From Pseudomonas sp. BGr12 (lineage in GTDB: Bacteria; Pseudomonadota; Gammaproteobacteria; Pseudomonadales; Pseudomonadaceae), in NCBI RefSeq assembly GCF_030272895.1, contig NZ_JALRNF010000017.1, positions 1 through 64,000 of the forward strand: a stretch of DNA of 64,000 bases, in the 5' to 3' direction. Positions 8,824 through 16,412 of this stretch are shown in pieces. The notes below the pieces were generated by a model, which did not search any database, had not been told where the DNA came from, and was given only the letters and a program-made list of their open reading frames with translations. The position numbers and the translations under genes are program-made. The stretch's first letter is position 1; every line of letters starts with the position of its first letter.

Positions 8824-9273
8824 ATGACCCAACGAATCGATTACACCAAAGCCTCCCCTGAGGGCTACCAGGCGTTTGGTGCCGTGTACATGACGTTGCA
8901 AAAATCCGCTTTGCCCAAGGCGCTCGTCGACCTTGTGTACCTGCGTGTTTCGCAGATCAACGGCTGTGCGTTCTGCATCGACATGCACTCGCGGGACCTG
9001 ATCAAGTCGGGACTGGCGCAGGACAAACTGGTGCTGGTGCCGGTCTGGCGTGATGCGGGTGAGCTGTTCAGTGCGCGTGAACGGGCCGCCCTTGCCTGGG
9101 GTGAAAGTGTGACGTGCGTCACCCGGAACGGCATTCCCGATGCCGATTATGCCGCTGCTGCTGCACAGTTCAATGACAAGGAACTGGCCGATCTTACCTA
9201 CGCCATTGGCCTGATGAACGCCTTCAATCGTTTCGGCGTGGCATTCCGCTCGACGCCGGCTGCTGCGGCGTAA
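8824..9273 (+). CDS. Carboxymuconolactone decarboxylase / AhpD-like protein
   Basis: A 149-residue member of the CMD/AhpD family. The redox motif C48-A-F-C51 followed by H55 (GCAFCIDMHSRD) is the alkylhydroperoxidase-type active site, so a peroxidase/thiol-disulfide function is more likely than true decarboxylation. ATG 8824 follows a GGACTC-rich region, and MTQRIDY is the typical family start. It lies directly downstream of the MocR regulator and just ahead of the SMR gene. The three may respond to the same electrophilic stress (inference). Confidence 0.88.
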   Translation: MTQRIDYTKASPEGYQAFGAVYMTLQKSALPKALVDLVYLRVSQINGCAFCIDMHSRDLIKSGLAQDKLVLVPVWRDAGELFSARERAALAWGESVTCVTRNGIPDADYAAAAAQFNDKELADLTYAIGLMNAFNRFGVAFRSTPAAAA

Positions 9274-9296
9274 TTCAATCGGGAGGCTGGCTGAAG

Positions 9297-9617
9297 ATGG
9301 CGTGGGTTTTACTTGGCGTGGCAGGCATTCTGGAAATTGCCTTTGCCTGGTTCATGAAGTCGTCCCATGGTTTCACGCGGTTGACGCCTGCGCTGCTGAC
9401 CCTGGCCGCTGGTGTGTCGAGCGTAACGCTGCTATCCATTTCGTTGCGCAGTTTGCCGATGGGGACCGGGTATGCGGTCTGGACAGGCATTGGTGCTGCC
9501 GGTACAGCAATGGTGGGAATAGTCTGGCTGGGCGACTCCGCAGCGCCGATGAGGCTGGTGTGCATCGGTCTCATACTGGCCGGTGTCATCGGGTTGAAGC
9601 TGGTTTCAATCCCGTAG
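9297..9617 (+). CDS. SMR-family exporter (Gdx/SugE-like)
   Basis: A 106-residue, four-helix small multidrug resistance protein of the inner membrane. The essential glutamate E13 lies in AGILEIAFAW. The segments SHGFTRLTP, YAVWTGIGAAGTAMVGIVWLGDSA and IGLKL match the SugE/Gdx guanidinium-exporter subgroup rather than EmrE. It acts as a dimer in proton-coupled exchange. Start ATG 9297 is preceded by a GGGAGG Shine-Dalgarno. No guanidine riboswitch is visible upstream, so the substrate (guanidinium versus quaternary amines) is undecided. Confidence 0.88.
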   Translation: MAWVLLGVAGILEIAFAWFMKSSHGFTRLTPALLTLAAGVSSVTLLSISLRSLPMGTGYAVWTGIGAAGTAMVGIVWLGDSAAPMRLVCIGLILAGVIGLKLVSIP

Positions 9618-9717
9618 CTGCTGCCTCGCTGGCTCGGAGACATAGAGTGGTCAGGTTAAGTATTGCCTTTCGGCCCAATGGTCTGATCGAAAGGCGGGCA
9701 GCGTTCCGAAGGGCCGT

Positions 9718-10075
9718 ATTTTTTTGGTTCTTCACGGAATCCCGGGGGGCTAGGCTCCTTGGGCTTGGGCTTGGGCTTGGGCTTGGGCTTGGGCTTGGGC
9801 TTGGGCTTGCGAGCTTATCCATTCCATGTGGCGACGCTGCCGGCCCCTTCCGCCCTTACGGCGGCCTACTTTTCTCTTGGGAAAAGTAGGCAAAACCGCT
9901 CGCTCCTACATACGGCCCTACGCTGCGCTCCGGGTTCCCTCGCTACGGTGTCTTCCAGGGGCTGCGCGGCCTACGACTTGCTTCGCCAAGTCTACGGCTC
10001 GCGTTCTTCGGCTACGCCGAAGGGTGCTACGCACCCGCCCCCTCCAGACACCTACGCTCGGCCTCCTGAAGTCGC
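9718..10075. repeat. Left arm of large inverted repeat
   Basis: This arm begins near TTGGTTCTTCACGGAATCCC and ends near CTCCTGAAGTCGC. It is an imperfect reverse complement of 10213-10540. It includes the hairpin-forming block CCTACTTTTCTCTTGGGAAAAGTAGG and clusters that also fold locally (GGCTACGCC). All six frames give Arg/Pro/Ser-rich translations with a recurring AYFSLGKSRQ sequence that I know as a spurious ORF in Pseudomonas genomes. I regard the unit as a non-coding dispersed repeat. Confidence 0.75.
9761..9808 (+). repeat. (GGGCTT)8 hexanucleotide tract
   Basis: Eight perfect tandem copies of GGGCTT. The G3-N3 spacing permits a four-stranded G-quadruplex on the plus strand, and slipped-strand copy variation is expected. 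The tract occurs only in the left arm of the inverted repeat and accounts for much of the length difference between the arms. Confidence 0.95.
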
Positions 10076-10142
10076 GAAGTTACGGGTGGTGTCTGTGCTG
10101 GCGCATCTTCGAAGGCAGATGTTGGCGCAGCCTGGCTGACGC

Positions 10143-10172
10143 CATCGCGGGGCAAGCCCGCTCCTACGGTTG
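10143..10172. repeat. REP element in the loop of the inverted repeat
   Basis: ATCGCGGGGCAAGCCCGCTC followed by CTACG is the same REP-type sequence that occurs as a facing pair near 53.9 kb. It lies in the unpaired centre (10076-10212) of the large inverted repeat. Confidence 0.7.
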
Positions 10173-10212
10173 CTCTTGATCTTCATGCGCGTCAGTTCAG
10201 GCGCCGCAGAAT

Positions 10213-10540
10213 GCGACTTCAGGAGGCCGAGTGGAGGTGCCTGTAGGGGCCGTGCGCAGCACCTTCGGCGTAGCCGAAGAGCGCGAGCCGTAGACTTGCG
10301 TAGCAAGTCGTAGGCCGCGTGGCCCCGGAGGGCGCCGGAGCGAGAGGACCCGTAGCGCAGCGGAGGGCCGTATGCAGGAGCAAGCGGTTTTGCCTACTTT
10401 TCCCAAGAGAAAAGTAGGCCGCCGTAAAGGCGGAAGGGGCCGCCAGCGTCGCCACATGGAATGGATAATCTCGCAATCCCAACACCCGAACCCAAGGAAC
10501 ATACCCCCCAGGATTCCGTGAAGAACCATTTTTTTGGGAG
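10213..10540. repeat. Right arm of large inverted repeat
   Basis: Reverse complement of the left arm, from GCGACTTCAGGAGG to GATTCCGTGAAGAACC followed by a T-run. The arm ends about 130 nt before the acyltransferase gene. The long frames open through it are repeats of the spurious translation seen in the left arm and are not called as genes. Confidence 0.75.
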
Positions 10541-10673
10541 TGGCGGCATTCCGTTGGCCGCGCACAGTGCTCACGCAGAGGTCCCGAAACGACGATGGAT
10601 GGCTCGGCCATGCGCTGGCGAACGGTTGGTTTTTATGGATAATGGCGCGGCGATATTTTCCTGGCTGTGAGTG

Positions 10674-11804
10674 ATGTTGATGTCGGAAATAAATATAAAA
10701 AAATATGACTATATTGATGCTGTTCGAGGTATCGCTATAACACTGGTTGTACTTGTTCATGCGTCTCAATATGTAAAGCCCTTGAGTACCTGGCTCCTGA
10801 CAATGATGGGCGAAGGTGCAAGTGGGGTGCAGCTTTTTTATATCGCCAGTGCCATTACCTTGTGTATGTCGTGGGTTGCCCGACAAGGCAAGGATGTCTA
10901 TCCGGTGCGCAGCTTCTATCTGCGAAGGCTGTTCAGGATCGCGCCGATGTTTTATCTGGCAATTATCTTGTTTCTGTTCTTGAACGGTACTGCGGCGTCC
11001 TATTTTGCGCCAAACGGCATCAGTTGGTGGTTCGTTCCGATGACCGCCTTGTTTCTCCACGGTTTTCATCCTGAGACTATCAACTCAGTGGTCCCCGGCG
11101 GATGGTCGGTGGCGGTCGAAATGACCTTTTATCTGGTGTTTCCACTGCTGATGTGTGTTCGCAGGTTTTATTACCTGTTGTTTATCCTGATCAGTTGTAT
11201 CGTGCTGCAGCAGTTCAATGCACCGCTGTCCTCGATGATTTTCAATTACCAGGCGCCTCAGGCTTACCTGATTGATCGATTTGCATTCTTCAACTTCTTC
11301 AGCCAACTCCCGGTTTTCATCATGGGGATCATGGCGTACCTGTTCCTGGTAAAAAACCACACGATCGGTCTGAAAAGCCTTGTGTTGGGTGGCGTTGCTT
11401 TCGTGCTGCTGATGCTGGAGTTCTGGCGTCCCAGCCAGACGTTTGTCCAGCATCATGTCGTGGCAGGTGCGATGTTTGCCATTTTCTCGATCTTCCTGGC
11501 TTACCGGCCCACGGTGTTGCTGGTCAATCGACTGACCGTGTTCCTTGGCAAGTTGAGTTTCAGCATGTACCTGGTCCATATCGCTGTGCTGAAGATCCTG
11601 GGTAACGCCCAGATCAACCTTCTGTTCGCCAGCGGGGATCTGAACAGCCTGCTGTTCTTCTTGTGCGTGTTGACGTTGACCGCTGGTGTCTCGTGGCTCA
11701 CCTATCGCTTTGTCGAGAAACCGGGCATTGCGCTGGGCCGCAGGTTGATCGACAAGCTCGAGGCGGGTCGCTCCGGCGCCGCAATGTACAAGAACCTAGG
11801 GTAA
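10674..11804 (+). CDS. Acyltransferase-3 family membrane protein (OafA/NodX-like)
   Basis: A 376-residue integral membrane acyltransferase of the Acyl_transf_3 family, which O-acetylates or succinylates surface glycans using acyl-CoA. The N-terminal motif YIDAVRGIAITLVVLVHAS carries the conserved R18 and H29. About ten hydrophobic helices follow, with GGWSVAVEMTFYLVFPLL as the second family motif and VEKPG near the C-terminus. GTG 10671 and ATG 10680 are alternative starts. It is followed after 9 nt by a second family member, so they form an operon. Local base composition is more AT-rich than average, suggesting acquired surface-modification genes. Confidence 0.85.
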   Translation: MLMSEINIKKYDYIDAVRGIAITLVVLVHASQYVKPLSTWLLTMMGEGASGVQLFYIASAITLCMSWVARQGKDVYPVRSFYLRRLFRIAPMFYLAIILFLFLNGTAASYFAPNGISWWFVPMTALFLHGFHPETINSVVPGGWSVAVEMTFYLVFPLLMCVRRFYYLLFILISCIVLQQFNAPLSSMIFNYQAPQAYLIDRFAFFNFFSQLPVFIMGIMAYLFLVKNHTIGLKSLVLGGVAFVLLMLEFWRPSQTFVQHHVVAGAMFAIFSIFLAYRPTVLLVNRLTVFLGKLSFSMYLVHIAVLKILGNAQINLLFASGDLNSLLFFLCVLTLTAGVSWLTYRFVEKPGIALGRRLIDKLEAGRSGAAMYKNLG

Positions 11805-11813
11805 GGGTGGCGT

Positions 11814-12938
11814 ATGTCTCGCTTGACGCAGGATCAGTCGCAGCAGCTTGATTCGATCAGGGCACTTGCAGCCTTTGCAGTGTTGTTGGGCCATACCTAC
11901 CAGACCCTGCTTTTACCAACGCTCGGGTCGTGGTTTACCGTGGTTGTCCTGGTGGCGCAATTTGCGGTGATGGCGTTCTTCGTGCTGAGTGGATTCCTCA
12001 TCGGCAAATCAGCCTGCAACAATGTCCGCAAACATACAGTTTTCAGTATTGGCGACTATACAAAGGCTCGCGTGCTGCGGCTCTATCCGCCGCTGATTGC
12101 AGCGTTGATGCTGATGCTGTTCCTTGGCCTGATTGCCCCGCATTTCTTTCCTTCCGGTTCCAATGCGTTGCTGCCGATTGAAGGTGTCGACTTCATTCGC
12201 ACAGGGTTTGTTACGTCGACAGCAGATATCTGGGGCGCACTGACCTTCCTCAATGGTTTCAAGGTAGAGAATCCCTCCGCCAATAGCCCGCTGTGGAGTC
12301 TGTCGCTGGAAGCCTGGTACTACGTGATAGCGGCTGCCATCTTCCTGTGGCCTGGAAAGAAGCTGCTGGCGCTGGTGCTTGTGGCCGTTACCGCATTTGT
12401 CACCCATGGCAACTCATTGTTCTTCCTGCTCGCACCCGTGTGGTTTTCCGGCTTTGTGCTGGCCTTGATTCACCAGCGTCATCCGGCCATGAGTAGTCGG
12501 GTTTACACCTGGCTCTTCCTGGTCATGAGTGTCGCGCTGGTTGCGGTGACAGCCGATGCGCTCTGGCGCCATCCATCGGGTAACGAAGTGGTCTATGAAA
12601 AGATCAATATGTTCAGGGTGGTTTCGGGGCTTTGGTTTGCCTGTTTCATGGCGATGTTGCTCGGCGGCAAGTTGAGGTTTTCGACCTGTTTGCACAAGCA
12701 CGCGAGCTATTCGTACACCCTCTATGTCATCCATTTTCCGATCATGCTGTTCGCCCTTGGGGTGTTCCAGGTCTTTGCCTACGGGTCCAGCGCCAGGTCG
12801 CTGATGGTGAGCGTAGGGGTGGTACTGGTTTCACTGGCCGTGTCCTGGTCGCTGAGCCGTTGGGTGGAGAACAAAGCCTTGCTGGATGCGTTGTTGCGCT
12901 CCGCCATGAGGCGGGCTGGCAGTAAAAAAACAGCGTGA
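11814..12938 (+). CDS. Second acyltransferase-3 family membrane protein
   Basis: A 374-residue multi-span protein of the Acyl_transf_3 family, with LDSIRALAAFAVLLGHTYQ carrying R16 and H27. NSPLWSLSLEAWYYV is the family's second motif, and VENKALL lies near the end. It starts 9 nt after the previous acyltransferase and has its own Shine-Dalgarno (AAGGGTGG). It is clearly divergent in sequence from its neighbour, so it is not a recent duplication. The two may modify different hydroxyls of one glycan. A link to the capsule genes 3 kb downstream is possible but unproven. Confidence 0.85.
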   Translation: MSRLTQDQSQQLDSIRALAAFAVLLGHTYQTLLLPTLGSWFTVVVLVAQFAVMAFFVLSGFLIGKSACNNVRKHTVFSIGDYTKARVLRLYPPLIAALMLMLFLGLIAPHFFPSGSNALLPIEGVDFIRTGFVTSTADIWGALTFLNGFKVENPSANSPLWSLSLEAWYYVIAAAIFLWPGKKLLALVLVAVTAFVTHGNSLFFLLAPVWFSGFVLALIHQRHPAMSSRVYTWLFLVMSVALVAVTADALWRHPSGNEVVYEKINMFRVVSGLWFACFMAMLLGGKLRFSTCLHKHASYSYTLYVIHFPIMLFALGVFQVFAYGSSARSLMVSVGVVLVSLAVSWSLSRWVENKALLDALLRSAMRRAGSKKTA

Positions 12939-12951
12939 CACACGGGTGTCA
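12924..12951 (-). terminator. Intrinsic terminator of the alpha/beta-hydrolase gene
   Basis: Read on the minus strand, the hairpin TGACAC-CCGT-GTGTCA (12951-12936) is followed by CGCTG and seven T residues (12930-12924). It overlaps the stop codon of the convergent acyltransferase gene. Confidence 0.5.
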
Positions 12952-12953
12952 GG

Positions 12954-13562
12954 TTACGACAGCATATGCCTGTCAATCAGTTGCGCCACCTCCGATGCAT
13001 GACTGTTCCCCAGGTCATGCCCCGCACCTGCCAGCACCTGCAGCGTTGCACGGGGCAGCAAGCGGGCAAGGTGCTCGCCCACAGCCACCGGGCTGATCGG
13101 ATCACGGTCACCCCAGAGCAACAGCACCGGCATGCTCAGATCCGCCAGGCGCGCACTGAGGTCGCTGTGCTCATCGAGGAACCAGCGCGGCGCGCCCGGG
13201 TACTCGGCGGCGAAATCCGCCCGCCAGTCCTGGGCACCGAATGCCGGCATGTTCACCCCGCCTGAAGTAACGCTGAGCACCAGGTGAGTAATTCGCTCGG
13301 GTCGCTCCAGTGCGGCACGCACCGCGACGATCCCGCCCATGGACTGCGCCACCAGCGCCGTAGGTCGGTCGATGGCCGGCAGCAGGCGGGCGACCAGATC
13401 ATCCAGGCTGTTCACCTGCGGATCGGCCGGAGTCGGTCCGAAGCCGGGCCAGCCGACATGCAGCTGATGTGCCGGGTGCACGAGTTGCCGCGCGGCCGGG
13501 CGCCAGAAGTCGGTGTTGCCCGAGGCGCCGGGGAGAAAAATGAGGCGTGAGGGGTGGGTCAT
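12954..13562 (-). CDS. Alpha/beta-fold hydrolase
   Basis: A 202-residue alpha/beta hydrolase, rather short for the family. The nucleophile S74 sits in the elbow VAQSMGG, the acid is probably the aspartate of LLLWGDRDPISP, and the histidine that of LAGAGHDLG. The oxyanion segment is FLPGASGN. ATG 13562 (MTHPSRL) is chosen because upstream codons lack similarity and a Shine-Dalgarno sequence. It lies about 50 nt beyond arsH on the same strand. A role in arsenic metabolism is not implied, and the substrate is unknown. Confidence 0.82.
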   Translation of the reverse strand: MTHPSRLIFLPGASGNTDFWRPAARQLVHPAHQLHVGWPGFGPTPADPQVNSLDDLVARLLPAIDRPTALVAQSMGGIVAVRAALERPERITHLVLSVTSGGVNMPAFGAQDWRADFAAEYPGAPRWFLDEHSDLSARLADLSMPVLLLWGDRDPISPVAVGEHLARLLPRATLQVLAGAGHDLGNSHASEVAQLIDRHMLS

Positions 13563-13611
13563 CAGCAAAACCTCAGGGTCCGTTTCAAGGGAAATGCTGC
13601 GCCGCACTCTA

Positions 13612-14319
13612 TCAGATCGAGCGTTGCCCCACCCGCTGGGTCAGCGCCGCTGCCGATTCCTTGCGCTCCGAATAACGATCCACCAGGTACTCACCACGAT
13701 CGCGCAACAGCAGGGTGAACTTGACCAGCTCTTCCATCACATCCACCACTCGGTCGTAGTAGGGTGAAGGCTTCATGCGGTTGTCGGTGTCGAACTCCAG
13801 CCAGGCCTTGGGCACCGATGACTGGTTGGGGATAGTGAACATGCGCATCCAGCGGCCCAGCACCCGCAGCTGGTTGACCACATTGAACGACTGCGAGCCG
13901 CCACACACCTGCATCACTGCCAGGGTCTTGCCCTGGGTCGGGCGCACCGCACCGAGGGCCAGCGGCACCCAGTCGATCTGTGCCTTGAACACCGCCGAAA
14001 GGGCGCCGTGGCGCTCCGGCGAGCACCACACCTGGCCTTCGGACCACTGCATCAGTTCCAGCAACTCCTGGACCTTGGGATGGCTGGTCGGGGCGTCGTC
14101 AGGCAGGGGCAGGCCGCTAGGGTTGAAAATTCGCGTTTCTGCGCCGAAGTGTTCGAGCAAGCGCGCCGCTTCTTCGGTCAGCAGACGACTGAAGGAGCGT
14201 TCGCGGGTCGAGCCATAGAGCAGCAGGATGCGTGGCTTGTGGCCGTCGTGGGCGGCGAAGGGTTTGATCAGTTCGAGGTCGAGGTTGGGCAGGTCTTCAT
14301 TCATGGGTTCGTCGCTCAC
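13612..14319 (-). CDS. arsH: ArsH, NADPH-dependent FMN reductase (organoarsenical oxidase)
   Basis: A 235-residue flavoprotein of the NADPH-dependent FMN-reductase superfamily, ArsH branch. It oxidises trivalent organoarsenicals and reduces quinones/dyes. The FMN phosphate loop is [15 protein letters not shown], and the family-specific segments [22 protein letters not shown] and [15 protein letters not shown] are present, with the N-terminal extension typical of ArsH. Its start codon overlaps the arsC stop by 4 nt (ATGA). Expression should be under ArsR control as the last gene of arsR-arsC-arsH. Confidence 0.93.
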   Translation of the reverse strand: MSDEPMNEDLPNLDLELIKPFAAHDGHKPRILLLYGSTRERSFSRLLTEEAARLLEHFGAETRIFNPSGLPLPDDAPTSHPKVQELLELMQWSEGQVWCSPERHGALSAVFKAQIDWVPLALGAVRPTQGKTLAVMQVCGGSQSFNVVNQLRVLGRWMRMFTIPNQSSVPKAWLEFDTDNRMKPSPYYDRVVDVMEELVKFTLLLRDRGEYLVDRYSERKESAAALTQRVGQRSI

Positions 14320-14786
14320 AGGGTGCCGATACGGTTGAGTTCGCGCTGTAGGTCATCTGCGTCCAGCGTTGCAAAAGGCAGGGCGAGGAAGGCGCGGCAG
14401 CGTCGTTCGATCTGCGCCAAGGTGGCGTCGAAGGCGGTGTTGATCTGCGCCTCGCTACCCCGGACCTCGGAAGGGTCCTCAAGGCCCCAGTGGCTCTTGA
14501 GCGCCGGGCCGAACCAGACCGGGCAGGCTTCGCCGGCGGCCCTGTCGCACACAGTGATGACGATATCGGGCGGGTTGTCGACAAAGGCGTCGTTGCCCTT
14601 GCTGGACAGGCCCGTGGTGGCGATACCGGCGCGCTGGAGCGTCGTCAGGCTGCGGGGCAGTACCTGGCCCTTGGGAAAGCTGCCGGAACTGACCGCTTCG
14701 AAACCCGCCGGGGCCAGGTGGTTGAACAGGGCTTCGGACAGGATGCTGCGGCAACTGTTGGCCGTACACATGAACAGGATTCGCAT
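14316..14786 (-). CDS. arsC: Arsenate reductase, LMW-phosphatase fold, thioredoxin-type
   Basis: A 156-residue arsenate reductase that converts As(V) to As(III). The P-loop C7-TANSC-R13-S is the LMW-PTP phosphate-binding loop, with the nucleophile C7. C80 and C88 in [13 protein letters not shown] match the C-X7-C pair that shuttles the disulfide in the thioredoxin-coupled class (as in S. aureus ArsC), so this is not the glutaredoxin type. It overlaps arsH by 4 nt and follows arsR by 16 nt. No arsenite efflux gene is in the operon, so the As(III) product must leave through a pump encoded elsewhere. Confidence 0.93.
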   Translation of the reverse strand: MRILFMCTANSCRSILSEALFNHLAPAGFEAVSSGSFPKGQVLPRSLTTLQRAGIATTGLSSKGNDAFVDNPPDIVITVCDRAAGEACPVWFGPALKSHWGLEDPSEVRGSEAQINTAFDATLAQIERRCRAFLALPFATLDADDLQRELNRIGTL

Positions 14787-14802
14787 CGGGACATTCTCGC
14801 TA

Positions 14803-15147
14803 TCAACAGCAGGTAGGTCGGGCAGGGCGTTCGCCCATGGCGCCGAGGCGGGCGCTGTCGTCGCTCAGCCAGTGCTGGTTGGCATCGAGGGTCAGCTTCA
14901 GCACCTCGCCTACCCAGGCGGGCAGTTGCGGGTTGAGCCGGTAGTAGACCCACTGGCCCTGGCGACGGTCGAGCAGCAGGCCACACCTGCGCAGTTGCGC
15001 CAGGTGGCGGGAGATTTTCGGCTGGCTTTCATCCAGCGCGCTCATCAGCTCGCAGACACAGAGTTCGCCTTCGCGAACGATCAGCAAGGTAGCGCGCGTC
15101 CGGGTTTCGTCGGCCAGGGACTTGAATAGTGCGGCAGGGGTGAGCAT
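14803..15147 (-). CDS. arsR: ArsR-family arsenic-responsive repressor
   Basis: A 114-residue winged-helix repressor. ELC30VC32ELMSALDESQPKISRHL combines the As(III)-binding Cys-X-Cys with the recognition helix, and GQWVYYRLNP is the wing. A Cys-Cys pair ends the protein and may add a metal ligand. I start at ATG 15147 (MLTPAALFKSLADET). The longer open frame would run through the operator palindrome. It is autoregulated, most likely through the perfect inverted repeat 17 nt upstream. Confidence 0.93.
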   Translation of the reverse strand: MLTPAALFKSLADETRTRATLLIVREGELCVCELMSALDESQPKISRHLAQLRRCGLLLDRRQGQWVYYRLNPQLPAWVGEVLKLTLDANQHWLSDDSARLGAMGERPARPTCC

Positions 15148-15163
15148 CGCAGTTGCCCGCTTT

Positions 15164-15201
15164 AACATATGGAAATCCGAATATACGGATTTCCATATGT
15201 T
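15164..15201. promoter_or_regulatory. ArsR operator palindrome
   Basis: AACATATGGAAATCCG (15164-15179), spacer AATATA, and an exact reverse complement (15186-15201). The perfect 16-bp arms lie immediately upstream of arsR, overlapping where its promoter must be. Since TauE/SafE ends at 15238 in the same orientation, the site can only control arsR-arsC-arsH. It can also form a strong hairpin downstream of the permease gene. Confidence 0.7.
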
Positions 15202-15237
15202 ATGCAAGCCGCGATGAGACGCTGTGCGGGGGTGGTC

Positions 15238-16023
15238 TCAGAACGCCAGCTTGTAGCCGATCATCAGTAGCATGCCCGCCAGGCATGGGCGCAGGACGCC
15301 GTCGGAAATGCGCCCGGTCAGGTGACTGCCCAGATAGATGCCCGGCAAGGAGCCCAGCAGCAGGTAACCCAGCAGCGACCAGTCCATGTTGCCCATGCTG
15401 GCATGGCCCAGGCCCGCGACCAGGGTCAGGGGCACGGCGTGGGCGATCTCGGTGCCGACCAGGCGACGGGTGACCAGGTAGGGGTAGAGCAGGAACAGCG
15501 CCACGGTGCCCAGGGCGCCAGCACCGATGGAGGTGAGCGAGACCATGATGCCGAGGATGACGCCGGTGACCACGGTCAGCAGGTTGAGGGTGCGGCCGTT
15601 GAGGTGCCAGCGGTCGCCGGCGTGCTTGTTGGCGAAGGCTTGCAGCTTGCTCTTGAACAGGATGGCCAGGGCGGTCAGTACCAGCACCACAGCCAGGCCT
15701 TGCTTGATGATGGCGTTGGCCGCCTGGGTGTCGGCGTCCAGGCTGCTGAGGAACCACAGGGTCAGGGCGGCAGCCGGAACGCTGCCCAGGGTCAGCCAGC
15801 CGGTGATCTTCCAGTCGATGTTCTTGTTCTTGCCATGCACCCAGACGCCACTGGCCTTGGTGATGGCGGCATAGAGCAGGTCGGTGCCGACCGCCGTGGC
15901 CGGGTTGATGCCGAACCACAGCAGGATCGGGGTCATCAGCGAGCCGCCGCCGACGCCGGTCATGCCGACGATGAAGCCTACAACCAGACCTGCAATGGTG
16001 AAGCCGAAAGAACCTACATCCAT
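15238..16023 (-). CDS. TauE/SafE-family membrane permease
   Basis: A 261-residue polytopic protein of the TauE/SafE (DUF81) family, whose members move sulfite, sulfoacetate or other small organic anions. The two family repeats are visible: GFTIAGLVVGFIVGMTGVGGGSLMTPILL (N-terminal) and LTVVTGVILGIMVSLTSIGAGALGT (centre). ATG 16023 (MDVGSFGF) is chosen over a codon 18 nt upstream. It has its own promoter region (16024-16412), and its substrate is unknown. Its position upstream of arsRCH, with no arsB present, makes an arsenical substrate conceivable, but the operon boundary argues against it. Confidence 0.85.
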   Translation of the reverse strand: MDVGSFGFTIAGLVVGFIVGMTGVGGGSLMTPILLWFGINPATAVGTDLLYAAITKASGVWVHGKNKNIDWKITGWLTLGSVPAAALTLWFLSSLDADTQAANAIIKQGLAVVLVLTALAILFKSKLQAFANKHAGDRWHLNGRTLNLLTVVTGVILGIMVSLTSIGAGALGTVALFLLYPYLVTRRLVGTEIAHAVPLTLVAGLGHASMGNMDWSLLGYLLLGSLPGIYLGSHLTGRISDGVLRPCLAGMLLMIGYKLAF

Positions 16024-16412
16024 AGTCAACCTAACGCCCAACGTGCCCGTGATCGGATGGCAGCCAGCATAAAGGTTTTTTTATAGCCAAATAGACTAGT
16101 TCGTTATTAGGTTATAACTGCAATCGGCTACGACCATTGTGTGAACCGGTTCGGACATTCGCCAGGCGACTGGCGCTTGGGGTTTTCCCTTATCATCCAG
16201 ACCGCGTATTATTCAATCAGATAAGTCTGAAGGTCGTCCCCGCGTAGCGCACACGCCGTTTACCTTGCGTGGCCCAGGTGCCTCGCAAGGTGATCTCCAG
16301 AACCAAGCATGATCCACATAAAGACGTTTAACGACTGCCAAAGTTGAATTGGCCAGGCTTGCCGGCTGTCCGCAGGATGGGACGGTGCCAGTGGTTTTTA
16401 AAGGAATGGGTT
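16024..16412. promoter_or_regulatory. Divergent promoter region: TauE/SafE permease and PKS
   Basis: This 389-nt intergenic region separates the permease (minus) from the PKS operon (plus). An AT-rich segment at 16075-16125 lies next to the permease. TATTATTC at about 16208 is a possible -10 element for the PKS, with a leader of about 200 nt. No known operator is recognised. Confidence 0.4.

Noticed and set aside
9759..10306. Several frames encoding AYFSLGKSRQ-type sequences
   Set aside because: They lie in the arms of the inverted repeat, appear in opposite orientations, lack ribosome-binding sites and look like known spurious Pseudomonas annotations.
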